Source of the DNA: Chloroflexota bacterium
GTDB lineage: Bacteria; Chloroflexota; UBA6077; JACCZL01
Length of the DNA: 56,363 nt
Assembly (NCBI GenBank): GCA_020850535.1
Contig: JADZEM010000206.1
Coordinates: forward strand, 1 to 56,363
Direction of reading: 5' to 3'
The notes under the pieces are model-generated. The model was not told the origin of the DNA. It ran no database searches and worked only from the letters and a program-made list of their open reading frames with translations. A program made the position numbers and the translations under genes. Each line of letters opens with the position of its first letter. Position 1 is the first letter of the stretch. Positions 7,768 through 16,157 of this stretch are shown in pieces.

Positions 7768-8766
7768 ATGGAGCTGTTCGACCTCGGTGACTTTCCGCTG
7801 CTCTCGGGATACACGCTGCCGGGCGCCAAGCTCTCGTACACCACGCTCGGGACGCTCAGCCCGGCGAAAGACAACGCCGTTCTGTTCCCGCACTTTCTCG
7901 GCGGCGGCCCCGACGCGCTGGCCGCGTGGATCGGCGAAGGGCGGGCGCTCGACCCGAGCAAGTACTTCTTCATTCTGCCGGGCCAGTTCGGCAACGGCGT
8001 CTCGACCTCGCCCAGCAACGCGCCGCCGCCGTTCGACCGTGGGGCGTTCCCGGCCTGCCAGTTCGCGGACGACGTGATCGCGCAGCACAAGCTGGTCACC
8101 GAGCAGTTCGGGATCAGCGAACTGCAACTAGTGCTCGGCTGGTCAACCGGCGGCCTCCAGACCTACGAGTGGGCCGTCCGCTACGCGTCGATGGTCAGGC
8201 GGGTGGCCGCCATCGCCACCGCGCCGAAGCCGTCCCCGTGGACCCGCCTCTGGCTGTTCACGCTGATCGAGGAGCCCCACACGTCGGACCCGGCCTACGA
8301 CCGAGGGTTCTACGCCGACAAGAGCCTGATGCATGCCGGCTTGCGACGGCAGGCCCACGGGACGGCTTTGACGCTGCCGCCGCACGGCTTCTACCGCGAT
8401 GAGCTGTGGCGGAACCTCGGGTTCTCCTCGCTGGACGACTTCATCTCGCGGTTCTGGGAGGCGTTCTGGCTGCCCCAGGATCCGAACGACCTGATCGTGC
8501 AGGCGCGCAAGGCGCGGGCGGCTGACCCCTGCCACGGCGGCGACCTGACCGAGGCGCTGGCGAGGATCACGGCGAAGACGAAGGTCATCGCCTTCACCGG
8601 CGACCCGATGTTCCCGCCGGACGAGGGCAAGGCTGACGCCGCGAAGATCCGCGGGGCCAGTTTCGCCCAGATCGACAGCATCTACGGGCACCTTGCGACC
8701 TTTCAGCTCAGCGGCGACGACGTGAAGGCCGTCGAGGCGGAACTGGCTGCGCTGCTGGCGTCCTAG
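7768..8766 (+). CDS. MetX-like alpha/beta hydrolase / acyltransferase
   Basis: A 332-residue alpha/beta-fold protein of the homoserine O-acetyltransferase-like group (COG2021). The nucleophile elbow is GWSTGG with Ser126, the acid is in FTGDPMFPP (Asp279) and the His in YGHLATF (His308), giving a complete triad in the usual order. True MetX enzymes have GGSMGGM at the elbow, so methionine biosynthesis is not supported, and no MetY or other met gene is nearby. Probably an esterase or acyltransferase working with the GMC enzymes. ATG 7768 has GAGGAGGAG upstream and lies 28 nt after Nif11-like gene B. Confidence 0.85.
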   Translation: MELFDLGDFPLLSGYTLPGAKLSYTTLGTLSPAKDNAVLFPHFLGGGPDALAAWIGEGRALDPSKYFFILPGQFGNGVSTSPSNAPPPFDRGAFPACQFADDVIAQHKLVTEQFGISELQLVLGWSTGGLQTYEWAVRYASMVRRVAAIATAPKPSPWTRLWLFTLIEEPHTSDPAYDRGFYADKSLMHAGLRRQAHGTALTLPPHGFYRDELWRNLGFSSLDDFISRFWEAFWLPQDPNDLIVQARKARAADPCHGGDLTEALARITAKTKVIAFTGDPMFPPDEGKADAAKIRGASFAQIDSIYGHLATFQLSGDDVKAVEAELAALLAS

Positions 8767-8873
8767 CCGGTCCGTCCGCCGTCCGCGGCGGGCGACGCTA
8801 CCGGGCGTTCGACCAATCGGGATTTCTGATGGAGCCTGGCCTCGACCAGCCGGCTTGATGGAGGAGAGCAACC

Positions 8874-10469
8874 GTGGCAGACGCGAACAGCTTCGACTAT
8901 GTGATCGTCGGCTCGGGGCCGGGTGGCTCGACGCTGGCCTATCGCCTGGGTGAGGATCCGGACGTCAAGATCCTGGTGCTCGAAGCCGGCGGCAAGGCCA
9001 TTGAGAGCGCGATGTCGCCGGCGATCCAGTCGCCGTTTCGCTGGAACGAGCTGCTGCTGACCGAGCTGGACTGGGCCTACAACGGCGTGCCGCAGCCCGG
9101 ACTGGCCGGCCGGCAGGTCTACTCGGCGGCCGGGCGCGGCACCGGCGGCAGCTCGATGGTCTACCACATGATGCACGTCCGCGCCCGGCCGGCAGACCTC
9201 GATAGCTGGGCCTACCACGGCGCGACCGGTTGGAGCTATCAGGAGACGCTGCCGTACTACCAGAAGCTGGAGAACCAGCTCGACGATACCAACCCGACGG
9301 CCGGCAAGGGCGGTCCCATCACCGTCGTCAATGCGAAGGACACCGGCAACCCGGTCTCCCAGAGCTGGCTGGATGCCTGCGTCGAGCTGGGCTACCCGCT
9401 GATCGACGACTTCAACGCCTCGCTGTTCGGGGCCGGCTGGCACCACCTCGACATGAAGGACGGCCAGCGGGGCGGCGTCCTGACCTCGTATCTGCTGCCG
9501 GCCCTGGCGCGGGGCAACGTCACGGTGCGGACCGGCGCGCTCGCGACCGGCCTCGTCATCGAGAACGGGAAGTGCGTCGGCGTCCAGTACGTCGCGGACG
9601 GGCAGACGCAGATCGTGCGGGCTGAGCGCGAGGTGGTGGTGGCGTGCGGCGCGATTGAGTCGCCCAAGCTGCTGATGCTCTCGGGTATCGGCGACCCGGC
9701 TCACCTGAAGGAGGTCGGCATCGGGGTCAACGTCGAGTTGCCGGGCGTCGGCAAGAACTTCCACGATCACCCGCTGCTGATCGGCCCCATCGGGATGATG
9801 GACAGGCCCGGCCCGGACCCGCGGGGCAACATGACGGAGGTCGGGCTGTTCTGGCCGTCCGTCCAGGGCATGCCGGTGCCCGACCTTGAGATCTGCCTCG
9901 TGCACCGCGCGCCGTTCGGGCAGGCATTCTTCGAGAACGTCGTGAAGCGAGTGCAGACCGGTCAGCCCGTCAAGTCGGCCACGCAGCTGGTGGACCCACA
10001 CGTCGTGCTGACGCTGCCCGGGCTGGTGCAGCCGCTCTCGCGCGGGGCGATCACCCTCCGCGGCAGCGATCCGTCCGTCTACCCGAACGTCGATGCGAAC
10101 TACTTCGCCGAGTCCTGGGATGTGGACCGGATGGTCCAGATGGTGAAGATCGGCCGCGAGATCTACGCCAGCAACGCCTTCAAGGCGTGGGGCATGCAGG
10201 AGGTCGCGCCAGGACCGAGCGTGGCCTCGGACGCCGATCTGCGTGACTGGGTGACCAACAACGTCGGGTCGTACTACCACTTTGTCGGCTCGTGCAAGAT
10301 GGGCGTCGACAGCCTGGCGGTGGTGGACCCGTCGCTGAAGGTGCGCGGAGTGGACGGCGTGCGGGTCGTGGACGGCTCGGTGATGCCGTCGATCCCGGCC
10401 GCCAACACCCACACGACCATCGTGATGATCGCGGAGAAGGCCGCCGACCTGATCAAGTCCGGGAAGTAG
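8874..10469 (+). CDS. GMC family FAD-dependent oxidoreductase (second copy)
   Basis: A 531-residue GMC oxidoreductase, clearly different from the first copy. FAD-binding GSGPGG lies at about residues 13-18, signature GRGTGGSSMVYHMMHVRA around 85-105, and GAIESPKLLMLSGIG in the middle. The catalytic pair is His469 (YYHFVGSCKMG) and His513 (NTHTTIVMIAEKAAD). This is a His-His pair, whereas the first GMC protein has His-Asn, so the two may oxidise different alcohols. The start is GTG 8874 with GGAGGAGA upstream. A heptanucleotide repeat begins 4 nt after the stop. Confidence 0.92.
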   Translation: MADANSFDYVIVGSGPGGSTLAYRLGEDPDVKILVLEAGGKAIESAMSPAIQSPFRWNELLLTELDWAYNGVPQPGLAGRQVYSAAGRGTGGSSMVYHMMHVRARPADLDSWAYHGATGWSYQETLPYYQKLENQLDDTNPTAGKGGPITVVNAKDTGNPVSQSWLDACVELGYPLIDDFNASLFGAGWHHLDMKDGQRGGVLTSYLLPALARGNVTVRTGALATGLVIENGKCVGVQYVADGQTQIVRAEREVVVACGAIESPKLLMLSGIGDPAHLKEVGIGVNVELPGVGKNFHDHPLLIGPIGMMDRPGPDPRGNMTEVGLFWPSVQGMPVPDLEICLVHRAPFGQAFFENVVKRVQTGQPVKSATQLVDPHVVLTLPGLVQPLSRGAITLRGSDPSVYPNVDANYFAESWDVDRMVQMVKIGREIYASNAFKAWGMQEVAPGPSVASDADLRDWVTNNVGSYYHFVGSCKMGVDSLAVVDPSLKVRGVDGVRVVDGSVMPSIPAANTHTTIVMIAEKAADLIKSGK

Positions 10470-10473
10470 ACAC

Positions 10474-10500
10474 TTCGGGTTTCGGGTTTCGGGTTTCGGG
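10474..10500 (+). repeat. Heptanucleotide tandem repeat TTCGGGT x3.9
   Basis: Consecutive perfect copies of TTCGGGT starting 4 nt after the stop codon of the second GMC gene. It is one of five 7-nt-period arrays in the window. Confidence 0.95.
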
Positions 10501-10522
10501 GCGAGGGGTGTGGCCCTGCCCG

Positions 10523-10560
10523 CGGCCGGCTGCATCGGCTTGATTCGGCCGGCCGTTTCT
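10523..10560 (+). terminator. Possible terminator between GMC2 and the MFS gene
   Basis: CGGCCGG (10523-10529) pairs with CCGGCCG (10549-10555) and is followed by TTTCTGCTTTCC. The loop is long (19 nt) and the tail is only moderately T-rich. Termination here would separate the MFS gene from the upstream cluster. Confidence 0.4.
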
Positions 10561-10629
10561 GCTTTCCTCTCCCGTGTCACTCACTCGCCGCTGGCCGCCG
10601 GGTGAGAATTTGCACCGGGGCAGTCTCTC

Positions 10630-11913
10630 TTGGCCTTCTGGCCGCTTCGTCGCCCGACGCTCGGGCCGCTCGAACCGTGGCAGCGCAACCAGTACATCGT
10701 CGTCCTCACGGTGGCGCTCGCGCACATCGCGTTCGACCTGACCCAGCCGTTCATCCCGCTCTACGTCTTCGAGCTTGGCATCACCGACCTTGACGAGGCC
10801 TCGTTCTGGTCGGGCGTGATCGTCGGGATTGGGCCGCTGATGGGCTCGATCATGGGGCCGTTCTGGGGCTCCCTGGCCGACAAGTACGGGCGCAAGCCGA
10901 TGGTGCTGCGCGCCCTGGTGATGATCGGCGTGCTCCAGGTCGCCATCGCGTTCGTGACCGACATCTATACGCTGGTCGGCCTGCGGGTCGTCATGGGCAT
11001 CTTCGCCGGCTTCACCCCGATGGCGATGGCCCTGGCGATCGCCATCGGCCCACGCGACAAGATGGCCCATGCTATCGGGCTGGTGCAGGCGGCGACGTTC
11101 CTGCCGCTCGCCATTGGCCCGACCATCGGGGGCGTCCTCTCCGACACCTACGGCCTGCGGTTCAACTTCATGCTGACGGGCGTGCTGCTGCTGGCCCCGG
11201 CCGCGCTGCTCTACTTCATGGTGCAGGAGAACAGCTACGGCGAGCCGGTCAGGAAGGGGACGAGCGGCGCGGAGAAAGTGGATGACGGCGAGCGCGGCTC
11301 GTTCTTCTCGCTGCTGGCACTGCCCGGCTTCGGTGCGGCCCTCGCCATCCTCTTCCTGACGCGCTTCACGGATCGTGCGCTGACGCCAGTCATCCCGCTC
11401 TACCTGCTGAAGCTCGACACGCCGGCCAGTCAGCTCGCGACGATCACCGGCTTCGTCGTCGCGGCGGGCGCTATCGCGGCGGCCGGCTCCTCGGTGCTGT
11501 ACGGCAAGTGGGCACGGCCCGGGAATACCCGAAAGCTGCTGATGCTGGCGCTGGCCGGTGGCGCGCTGTTCTCGGGGTTGATCTCGTTCGTCGGCGGCTG
11601 GGGTGAGGTCGCGCTGCTGCGGATCGGGCTGGGGTTGCTGGCCGGCGGCAGCATGAGCCTCGCCTACACCCTCGGAGCGACGCTCGCGCCGGCCTCGCGG
11701 TCGGGCCTGACGCTCTCGACGCTGTCAAGCTGCGGCCAGCTTGGCGGCGCGCTCGCCCCCATCGCCGCCGGGGCGATTGGCGGCGTCAGTCTGGCGGCCG
11801 TTTTCGTCACCAACGCGGTGGCCTATCTGGTGGCGCTGGGCCTGTCGGCGCTGCCGTCTGTGGCGCGTGCCACCGCGAAGACGGCCGACGAGCGTGCTCC
11901 CGTTGCGTCCTGA
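10630..11913 (+). CDS. MFS transporter
   Basis: A 427-residue, 12-helix major facilitator protein. Motif A appears as GSLADKYGRKPM between helices 2 and 3, and there is a Glu/Lys/Arg-rich central loop at about 205-220. The start is TTG 10630, because no ATG or GTG occurs earlier in frame before the N-terminal cytoplasmic segment; the ribosome site (GGGGCAG) is weak. It may export or import the substrate or product of the GMC and hydrolase cluster, an inference from position alone. A truncated SMP-30-like reading frame follows 64 nt downstream. Confidence 0.88.
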   Translation: MAFWPLRRPTLGPLEPWQRNQYIVVLTVALAHIAFDLTQPFIPLYVFELGITDLDEASFWSGVIVGIGPLMGSIMGPFWGSLADKYGRKPMVLRALVMIGVLQVAIAFVTDIYTLVGLRVVMGIFAGFTPMAMALAIAIGPRDKMAHAIGLVQAATFLPLAIGPTIGGVLSDTYGLRFNFMLTGVLLLAPAALLYFMVQENSYGEPVRKGTSGAEKVDDGERGSFFSLLALPGFGAALAILFLTRFTDRALTPVIPLYLLKLDTPASQLATITGFVVAAGAIAAAGSSVLYGKWARPGNTRKLLMLALAGGALFSGLISFVGGWGEVALLRIGLGLLAGGSMSLAYTLGATLAPASRSGLTLSTLSSCGQLGGALAPIAAGAIGGVSLAAVFVTNAVAYLVALGLSALPSVARATAKTADERAPVAS

Positions 11914-11977
11914 CGCCCGTCACGGGAGACGCTGACCGCGCTCCCTCATCTGAGCGACGCTGCCCGGAGGTGTCCCC

Positions 11978-12103
11978 ATGCGCCAGCAGTCCGAGCCGCC
12001 GATCCCGCGTGACCAGTCCGACGTCTTCTTCTACGGCATCGTCGCCGATCCTCAGCTCAACCACCCGGAGGGGCTGGCCGTCGATGCTGACGGCACCATC
12101 TGA
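11978..12103 (+). pseudogene. N-terminal remnant of an SMP-30/NHL-type lactonase
   Basis: A 41-codon frame with its own CGGAGG ribosome site and ATG. It encodes a charged start followed by a segment containing HPEGLAVDADGTI, the characteristic first blade of SMP-30/gluconolactonase or NHL beta-propellers, where Trp normally follows. Here a TGA stops translation exactly at that point, and the downstream sequence does not continue the propeller in any frame I can see. It is best read as the surviving 5' end of a deleted gene. The family is common beside GMC oxidoreductases in sugar-acid catabolism, which fits the neighbourhood. Confidence 0.6.
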
Positions 12104-12337
12104 CGCTCTCCTGTCGCCAGGCGCAGGTCACGGTCTGGGCCGTGACCACCTCGGACAAGGCGCAGACCAGGGACAAGGCGCAGGCCAGTTGTGCGCGGCG
12201 CACAACCGATGGCTCCAGACCGTTGTGTTCCGTGCCAGTGAGCGGCGGCGACGCCCACCCGTAGAACTCGGGTGGGGCCGGCGACAGCGCGCAGACGTGG
12301 ATCGCGTCCAACGTGCGTCGGCGCTCGACCTGGAGGA
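12104..12337. other. Gene-free stretch with two inverted repeats
   Basis: No convincing gene. It contains a perfect 9-1-9 palindrome at 12188-12206 (GTTGTGCGC-G-GCGCACAAC) and a hairpin at about 12257-12280 (CCCACCCG paired with CGGGTGGG). Short open frames here have no recognisable family. Confidence 0.5.
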
Positions 12338-12553
12338 ATGCGCGATGTCCGCGACTCGATGGACTCTCCGTCGTCTGCCGCCGCCGAAGTCGGGCGCCTT
12401 GCCGCTGAGGTTCGCGGCTGGCTACCCGAAGAAGAAGCTGCCTGCCGTGCGCTCGGGAGTGCTGCCCGCCGCCCGGTAGCCACGAGCGACGTGAACAGGG
12501 CGATTGCGGGTTGGGCGGGTCGTGCAGCGTCGTCGGGGCTTGATGGCGTTTGA
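12338..12553 (+). CDS. Short ORF, possible gene remnant
   Basis: A 71-codon frame starting at ATG 12338 just after TGGAGGA. The middle contains EVRGWLPEEEAACRALGSAA, loosely like the first helix of class I SAM methyltransferases (GWLSxxEAxxLxxLA), but no SAM-binding motif follows before the stop. The tail is Ala/Gly rich and not family-like. It may be a broken 5' end, or chance. It lies in a repeat-rich, gene-poor island that also holds the SMP-30 remnant. Confidence 0.25.
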   Translation: MRDVRDSMDSPSSAAAEVGRLAAEVRGWLPEEEAACRALGSAARRPVATSDVNRAIAGWAGRAASSGLDGV

Positions 12554-12654
12554 CGACATAACCGCGGAGTCCGCGCGTCAGATCGGGGTGTGAGGGGCTA
12601 TGACCGCAGGAATTCGTCAAAGGTCATCAACCCGCCGACTGCGCGTCGTACGAC

Positions 12655-12690
12655 GGTCTGGGAACACCAACGAACAGGCAATCGCCCTGG
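12655..12690 (+). repeat. Degenerate piece of the terminal hairpin repeat
   Basis: Resembles the last 35 nt of the repeat at 228-320: the GAACACCAA-GAACA-GCAATCGCCCTGGCG pattern is recognisable with several mismatches. It runs directly into the palindromic element at 12691. Confidence 0.6.
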
Positions 12691-12767
12691 CGAAGCGAAG
12701 GACCCCACCCCCTGACGCGAATGGTGACGGTCAGCGGGTGAGGTCCTTCGCTGCGCTCAGGATGACA
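12691..12767. repeat. Palindromic interspersed element, copy 1 (truncated)
   Basis: Contains CGAAGCGAAGGACC...CACCC, a short TGACGCG/GACGGTCAGCGGG centre, then GGGTGAGGTCCTTCGCTGCG and a CTCAGGATGACA end. Compared with copies at 18851-18955 and 26517-26672, the left terminal TGTCATCCTGAG is missing. No ORF is carried. Confidence 0.8.
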
Positions 12768-12813
12768 ATGGGAATCGCATGTATGCCAGCGGGCGACGAT
12801 CTGTGAGTATGCT

Positions 12814-12882
12814 CCTGATCTCTGATCTCTGATCTCTGATCTCTGATCTCTGATCTCTGATCTCTGATCTCTGATCTCTGAT
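12814..12882 (+). repeat. Heptanucleotide tandem repeat CTGATCT x9.9
   Basis: Nine perfect copies of CTGATCT plus six bases of a tenth, in the gene-free island between the MFS gene and the ABC-2 operon. The period is 7 nt, as at the other four arrays. Confidence 0.97.
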
Positions 12883-12900
12883 CGAGCAGTTCGCGGGCGA

Positions 12901-13213
12901 GTGGCTCGGCAGGCGTGAATCGCAGGGTCGCTCGGTGCCCATCGTCATCCCGACCGCGGCGAGGAACCTGCCCGCACCGTCATCCCGACCGCGGCGAGAA
13001 ACGCCCTCCCGTCCGTCATCCCGACCGCGGCGAGGCACGAGCGGAGTGGCGGGATCGTCCCAGGGTGACGGACGACTGACGAGGAAGATCCCTCGACTGC
13101 GTTCGCACGCTCACGTCGCTCGGGATGACGGGGGAGGGAGCAGCCTCACTCCGCTCGGGATGACGGGGGAGGCGTCGAGTGACGCGACCCGGTTGTTCAC
13201 GACTGACAGGCCA
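12901..13213. repeat. Long interspersed repeat, copy 1, abutting a stop codon
   Basis: Begins GTGGCTCGGCAGGCGTGAAT and ends GTTCACGACTGACAGGCCAC. The interior has several CGTCATCCCGACCGCGGCGA segments and inverse CTCGGGATGACGG segments, which fold back on one another. A second copy at 52534-52925 has the same two ends and the same context: its right end meets the stop codon of a minus-strand gene. No transposase is encoded. Confidence 0.85.
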
Positions 13214-14014
13214 CTAGCTGCTGGCGCTGGTGTACCGCCGAAGCGAGTAGCGCCAGAAGCGACTCGACAGCCACAGCAGCGCCAGCGTCAGCGCCACCTG
13301 GTACGGCAGGGCCGTCGGCTCCAGCACCCCGAGCAGGGCCTTGGCCGGCAGCGTCGCGATGGCGGCGATGGGCAGCCCGTAGGTCAGCAGTGGCTTTGCC
13401 AGGCCACGGTAGATATCGCTCGGCATGCGGGCCATCGAGATGAACGGCGGCATCACCGCCGAGATGTTGTTGATCCGGCCCGTCCAGAGCACCAGCGTGA
13501 CCGCCATGAACCACAGTGCGTACAGCGCGAGCAAGGCCGACGCCAGCATCAGCAGGTAGGCCGCGATCTCCAGCGGCCCCGGCGTGATCCCGAGCCGTCC
13601 CACGCCGACGACAACGTAGCCGATGCCCACCAGGGCGGTCGGGAGGTCGCCGAAGTCGACGTAACGTATGGACACCAGGAACTGGCTGGAGATCGGCCGG
13701 ATCAGCACGAAGTCCAGCTCTCCCTTGTTGACCATGTCCGAGAGCCGCTGCATGTTCTTCTCGAACAGCGCCGAGCTGAGGCCTTCCACGATCAGGAACG
13801 AGCCTGTCAGCACGAACATGCGGTTGAGGTCCCAGCCGGCCACCTCGCGCACATTCGAGAAGACCAGTCCGGCCAACAGCATCGAGAAGACGGCCCAGAG
13901 AACCGTCGAGCCGGCGCTGAACGCGAAGCTGCTGCGGAACTCCAGCTCTCGGGCGAGGCAGTTGCGAAGGCAGGCCCAGTAGACGCGCCAGTAGCGGTGG
14001 GCGGCTGTCCCCAC
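13214..14014 (-). CDS. ABC-2 type permease (COG3694-like)
   Basis: A 266-residue integral membrane protein with about six predicted helices. It belongs to the permease group (DUF990 / COG3694) that partners COG4587 permeases and COG4586 ATPases in bacterial exporters. A conserved cytoplasmic stretch MVNKGELDFVLIRPISSQFLVS is visible at about 93-114. The start is GTG 14014, 3 nt downstream of the previous gene's stop, so it is the last gene of the operon. The transported molecule is unknown; lipid, polysaccharide or drug export is possible. A long repeat abuts its stop codon. Confidence 0.85.
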   Translation of the reverse strand: MGTAAHRYWRVYWACLRNCLARELEFRSSFAFSAGSTVLWAVFSMLLAGLVFSNVREVAGWDLNRMFVLTGSFLIVEGLSSALFEKNMQRLSDMVNKGELDFVLIRPISSQFLVSIRYVDFGDLPTALVGIGYVVVGVGRLGITPGPLEIAAYLLMLASALLALYALWFMAVTLVLWTGRINNISAVMPPFISMARMPSDIYRGLAKPLLTYGLPIAAIATLPAKALLGVLEPTALPYQVALTLALLWLSSRFWRYSLRRYTSASS

Positions 14015-14017
14015 GGG

Positions 14018-14815
14018 CTACCCGCCGACCGACTCGTACTGGCGCAGGCCGGCCCGCCAGAGCACCGTCGCCAGTCCCCACAGCACGACGATCCATCCGA
14101 GTTGCAGCAGGATGCCGGTCAGCGGATCGGCGCCCTCGCTCTTGCCGAGCATGATCGCCAGCGGCGTGGCGTAGATCGCCTGGATCGGCAGCAGCCGCGC
14201 CACGGTCTGCGCCCACTCGGGGAGGAGCGCGATGGGGATCAGGATGCCGCCCAGGACGCTTGCCACGACCTCGTACAGCGTGGTGATCCCGACGATATCG
14301 TTCGTCCAGAAGCCGATGAAGCCGACGCACAGCTTCAGGAAGAAGCACACGACAAACGCCAGCACCACGCTGACCAGGAGCGCCGGCAGGCGATCCCAGG
14401 CGATGGCGACTTCCCCGAGCCACGGCCCAAGCAGCACCACCGATCCGAGCAGCAGCGGGATCGACAGCGCCATGCGGATCGAGCGCCACGCCAGCGCGTC
14501 CACCAGCAGGTAGGCCCAGTAGTTCATCGGGCGCATCAGGTGGGTCGAGAGCAGCCCCTGGCGGATCTCGTGGTCGAGCGCCCACTCGACGTGGACGCTG
14601 ACGGTGCCGCGCAAGGCCATGACGCCCAGAGTGTAGGCCAGCATCTCGCCCAGGGTGAAGCCGGCCACCGTGGACTGGCTCTCGTAGGCCGCCAGCCACA
14701 TGAAGGCCATCATGACCGGCGGCAGAATCTCGTACAGGAAGTAGATCGACGATTCAACGCGATACTGGATCGCGTCGGCCACGGCCATGCGGGCCAGGAC
14801 GAGGTACAGCCGCAT
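14018..14815 (-). CDS. ABC-2 type permease (COG4587-like)
   Basis: A 265-residue membrane protein with about six hydrophobic helices and the HEIRQGLLSTHLMRPMNYWAY cytoplasmic segment that parallels the GELDFVLIRPI segment of its partner. It starts with ATG 14815, only 2 nt after the stop of the ATPase gene, and ends 3 nt before the next permease, so all three are co-transcribed. The two permeases probably form the heterodimeric membrane half of an exporter. Confidence 0.85.
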   Translation of the reverse strand: MRLYLVLARMAVADAIQYRVESSIYFLYEILPPVMMAFMWLAAYESQSTVAGFTLGEMLAYTLGVMALRGTVSVHVEWALDHEIRQGLLSTHLMRPMNYWAYLLVDALAWRSIRMALSIPLLLGSVVLLGPWLGEVAIAWDRLPALLVSVVLAFVVCFFLKLCVGFIGFWTNDIVGITTLYEVVASVLGGILIPIALLPEWAQTVARLLPIQAIYATPLAIMLGKSEGADPLTGILLQLGWIVVLWGLATVLWRAGLRQYESVGG

Positions 14816-14817
14816 CG

Positions 14818-15915
14818 TCAGCTCACAGCGGTGGGGAGCGGCCCGGCTGCAATCGACGCTGCCGAATTCGGCTCACGCAGCTCGCCGCTGAAGAGGCTGC
14901 GGATCACGTCCTCGACTTCCGGCTCCTGGATCGCGAGGTCACGGACCTGGAGGCTCGCCAGCAGCCGTGCCGCCGTCGCCGTTACCGCCTCGCGCGGCAC
15001 CCGCACCGACACCTTGTTCGGCTCCCAGTGGACGATCTCGCCGCCGGCCGTGAGCGACACCAGCGTCTCGCGGGTGACGGCGGCCTCAAGGTCCAGCGTC
15101 AACAGCCGCACGTCGCCGAATCGACGGGTCAGCTCGCGCAGTGCGCCGTCGTAGATCACCCGCCCCTGGTCGATCACCACCACCCGCTCACAGAGCGCTT
15201 TCACATCGTCCATGTAGTGACTGGTCAGCAGGATGGTGGCACGGTTCTTCCGCTGATACTCGCCGATGAACTGGCGGATCTTCTGCTGCATCACCACGTC
15301 CAGCCCAATGGTCGGCTCATCCAGGAACAGCACGTCGGGACGGTGCAGCAGGGCCGCTGCCAGCTCGCATTTCATCCGCTCGCCCAGCGAGAGCTTGCGT
15401 ACCTGGACATCCAGCAGCGGGCGCAAGTCCAGCAGGTCGGACAGCTCATCCAGGGTGCGGCGGTACTCGGCGTCGGGCACGCCGTAGATCTCCTTGTTGA
15501 GCAGGAACGACTCAGATGCTGGCAGATCCCACCACAGCTGATTCTTCTGGCCGAGGATCAGCGCGAACCGGCGCTGAAACTGATGCTCGCGCTTGAACGG
15601 CTCGTGGCCGAGCACACGGACCGTCCCGCCGGTCGGCTCCAGCAGGCCGGCCATCATCTTGAGCGTGGTGGTCTTGCCGGCCCCGTTCGGCCCGAGAAAC
15701 CCGACCAGCTCGCCACGCTGAATGGTCAGGCTGACGCCGTCCACCGCCCGCACGTCGCTGTACGTCCGCGAGAAGACCGCCCTGACCGAGGCGAGCAGGC
15801 CCGGCGGCTTGCGCTGGACGCGGTACACCTTCGTCAGATCGTGGGCCACGATGCTCGCGTCGCCCCTGGCGTCCGGGTGGTTGGCGGGCGTGGGCTGGTC
15901 GGCGTGAGCGGACAT
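14818..15915 (-). CDS. ABC transporter ATP-binding protein (COG4586-like)
   Basis: A 365-residue nucleotide-binding subunit that leads the operon. Walker A GPNGAGKT lies at 75-82, the ABC signature is LSLGERMKCELA, and Walker B with its glutamate is DVLFLDEPTIGLD. The switch His follows in LLTSHYMDD. A C-terminal accessory domain of about 95 residues precedes a Pro/Ala-rich end. ATG 15915 is chosen for the GAGGTG upstream and because the N-terminus fits the family; the open frame running to 16515 crosses a repeat. It powers the two permeases that follow. Confidence 0.92.
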   Translation of the reverse strand: MSAHADQPTPANHPDARGDASIVAHDLTKVYRVQRKPPGLLASVRAVFSRTYSDVRAVDGVSLTIQRGELVGFLGPNGAGKTTTLKMMAGLLEPTGGTVRVLGHEPFKREHQFQRRFALILGQKNQLWWDLPASESFLLNKEIYGVPDAEYRRTLDELSDLLDLRPLLDVQVRKLSLGERMKCELAAALLHRPDVLFLDEPTIGLDVVMQQKIRQFIGEYQRKNRATILLTSHYMDDVKALCERVVVIDQGRVIYDGALRELTRRFGDVRLLTLDLEAAVTRETLVSLTAGGEIVHWEPNKVSVRVPREAVTATAARLLASLQVRDLAIQEPEVEDVIRSLFSGELREPNSAASIAAGPLPTAVS

Positions 15916-16008
15916 CGGCGGCACCTCGGTCTGACGAGTGTACCGGCCGCGGCCGCGCCGCGACGAAATGCCGCCGGCACTGCCACCACTGCGCCACGCT
16001 GGACTTGA

Positions 16009-16157
16009 GGGGATTGTCATCCCGACTGAAGCGAGGCACGGGCGGAGCGGAGGGATCTTCCTCGGACGCAAGGGAGGTCTATTGGGGAAGATCCCTCGAC
16101 GTCGCTCCGGATGCTTGCCCTGAGCTTGCCGAATGGGTCGCTTCACTCGGGATGACG
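16009..16157. repeat. Shorter relative of the GGATGACGG-type interspersed repeat
   Basis: Left part carries GTCATCCCGACTGAAGCGAGG and GGAGGGATCTTCC; right part GAAGATCCCTCGACGTCGCT, CTTGCCGAATGGGTCGCTTC and ACTCGGGATGACGG. The same modules occur at 12901-13213 and 52534-52925. It lies between the ABC operon and the zinc-ribbon gene. No gene is seen in 15916-16157. Confidence 0.75.

Noticed and set aside
7768-8766. Annotation as homoserine O-acetyltransferase (metX)
   Set aside because: The elbow is GWSTGG instead of GGSMGGM and no methionine genes are adjacent.
8763-10580. 605-codon minus-strand frame antisense to the second GMC gene
   Set aside because: The plus strand has all GMC motifs; the antisense product is His/Arg/Val-rich without motifs.
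12814-12882. CRISPR-like array
   Set aside because: Units are contiguous 7-mers with no spacers, and no cas genes are present.
12935-15154. 739-codon plus-strand frame over the ABC-2 operon
   Set aside because: It passes through the repeat and antisense to three clear transporter genes; Gln/His/Arg-rich product.
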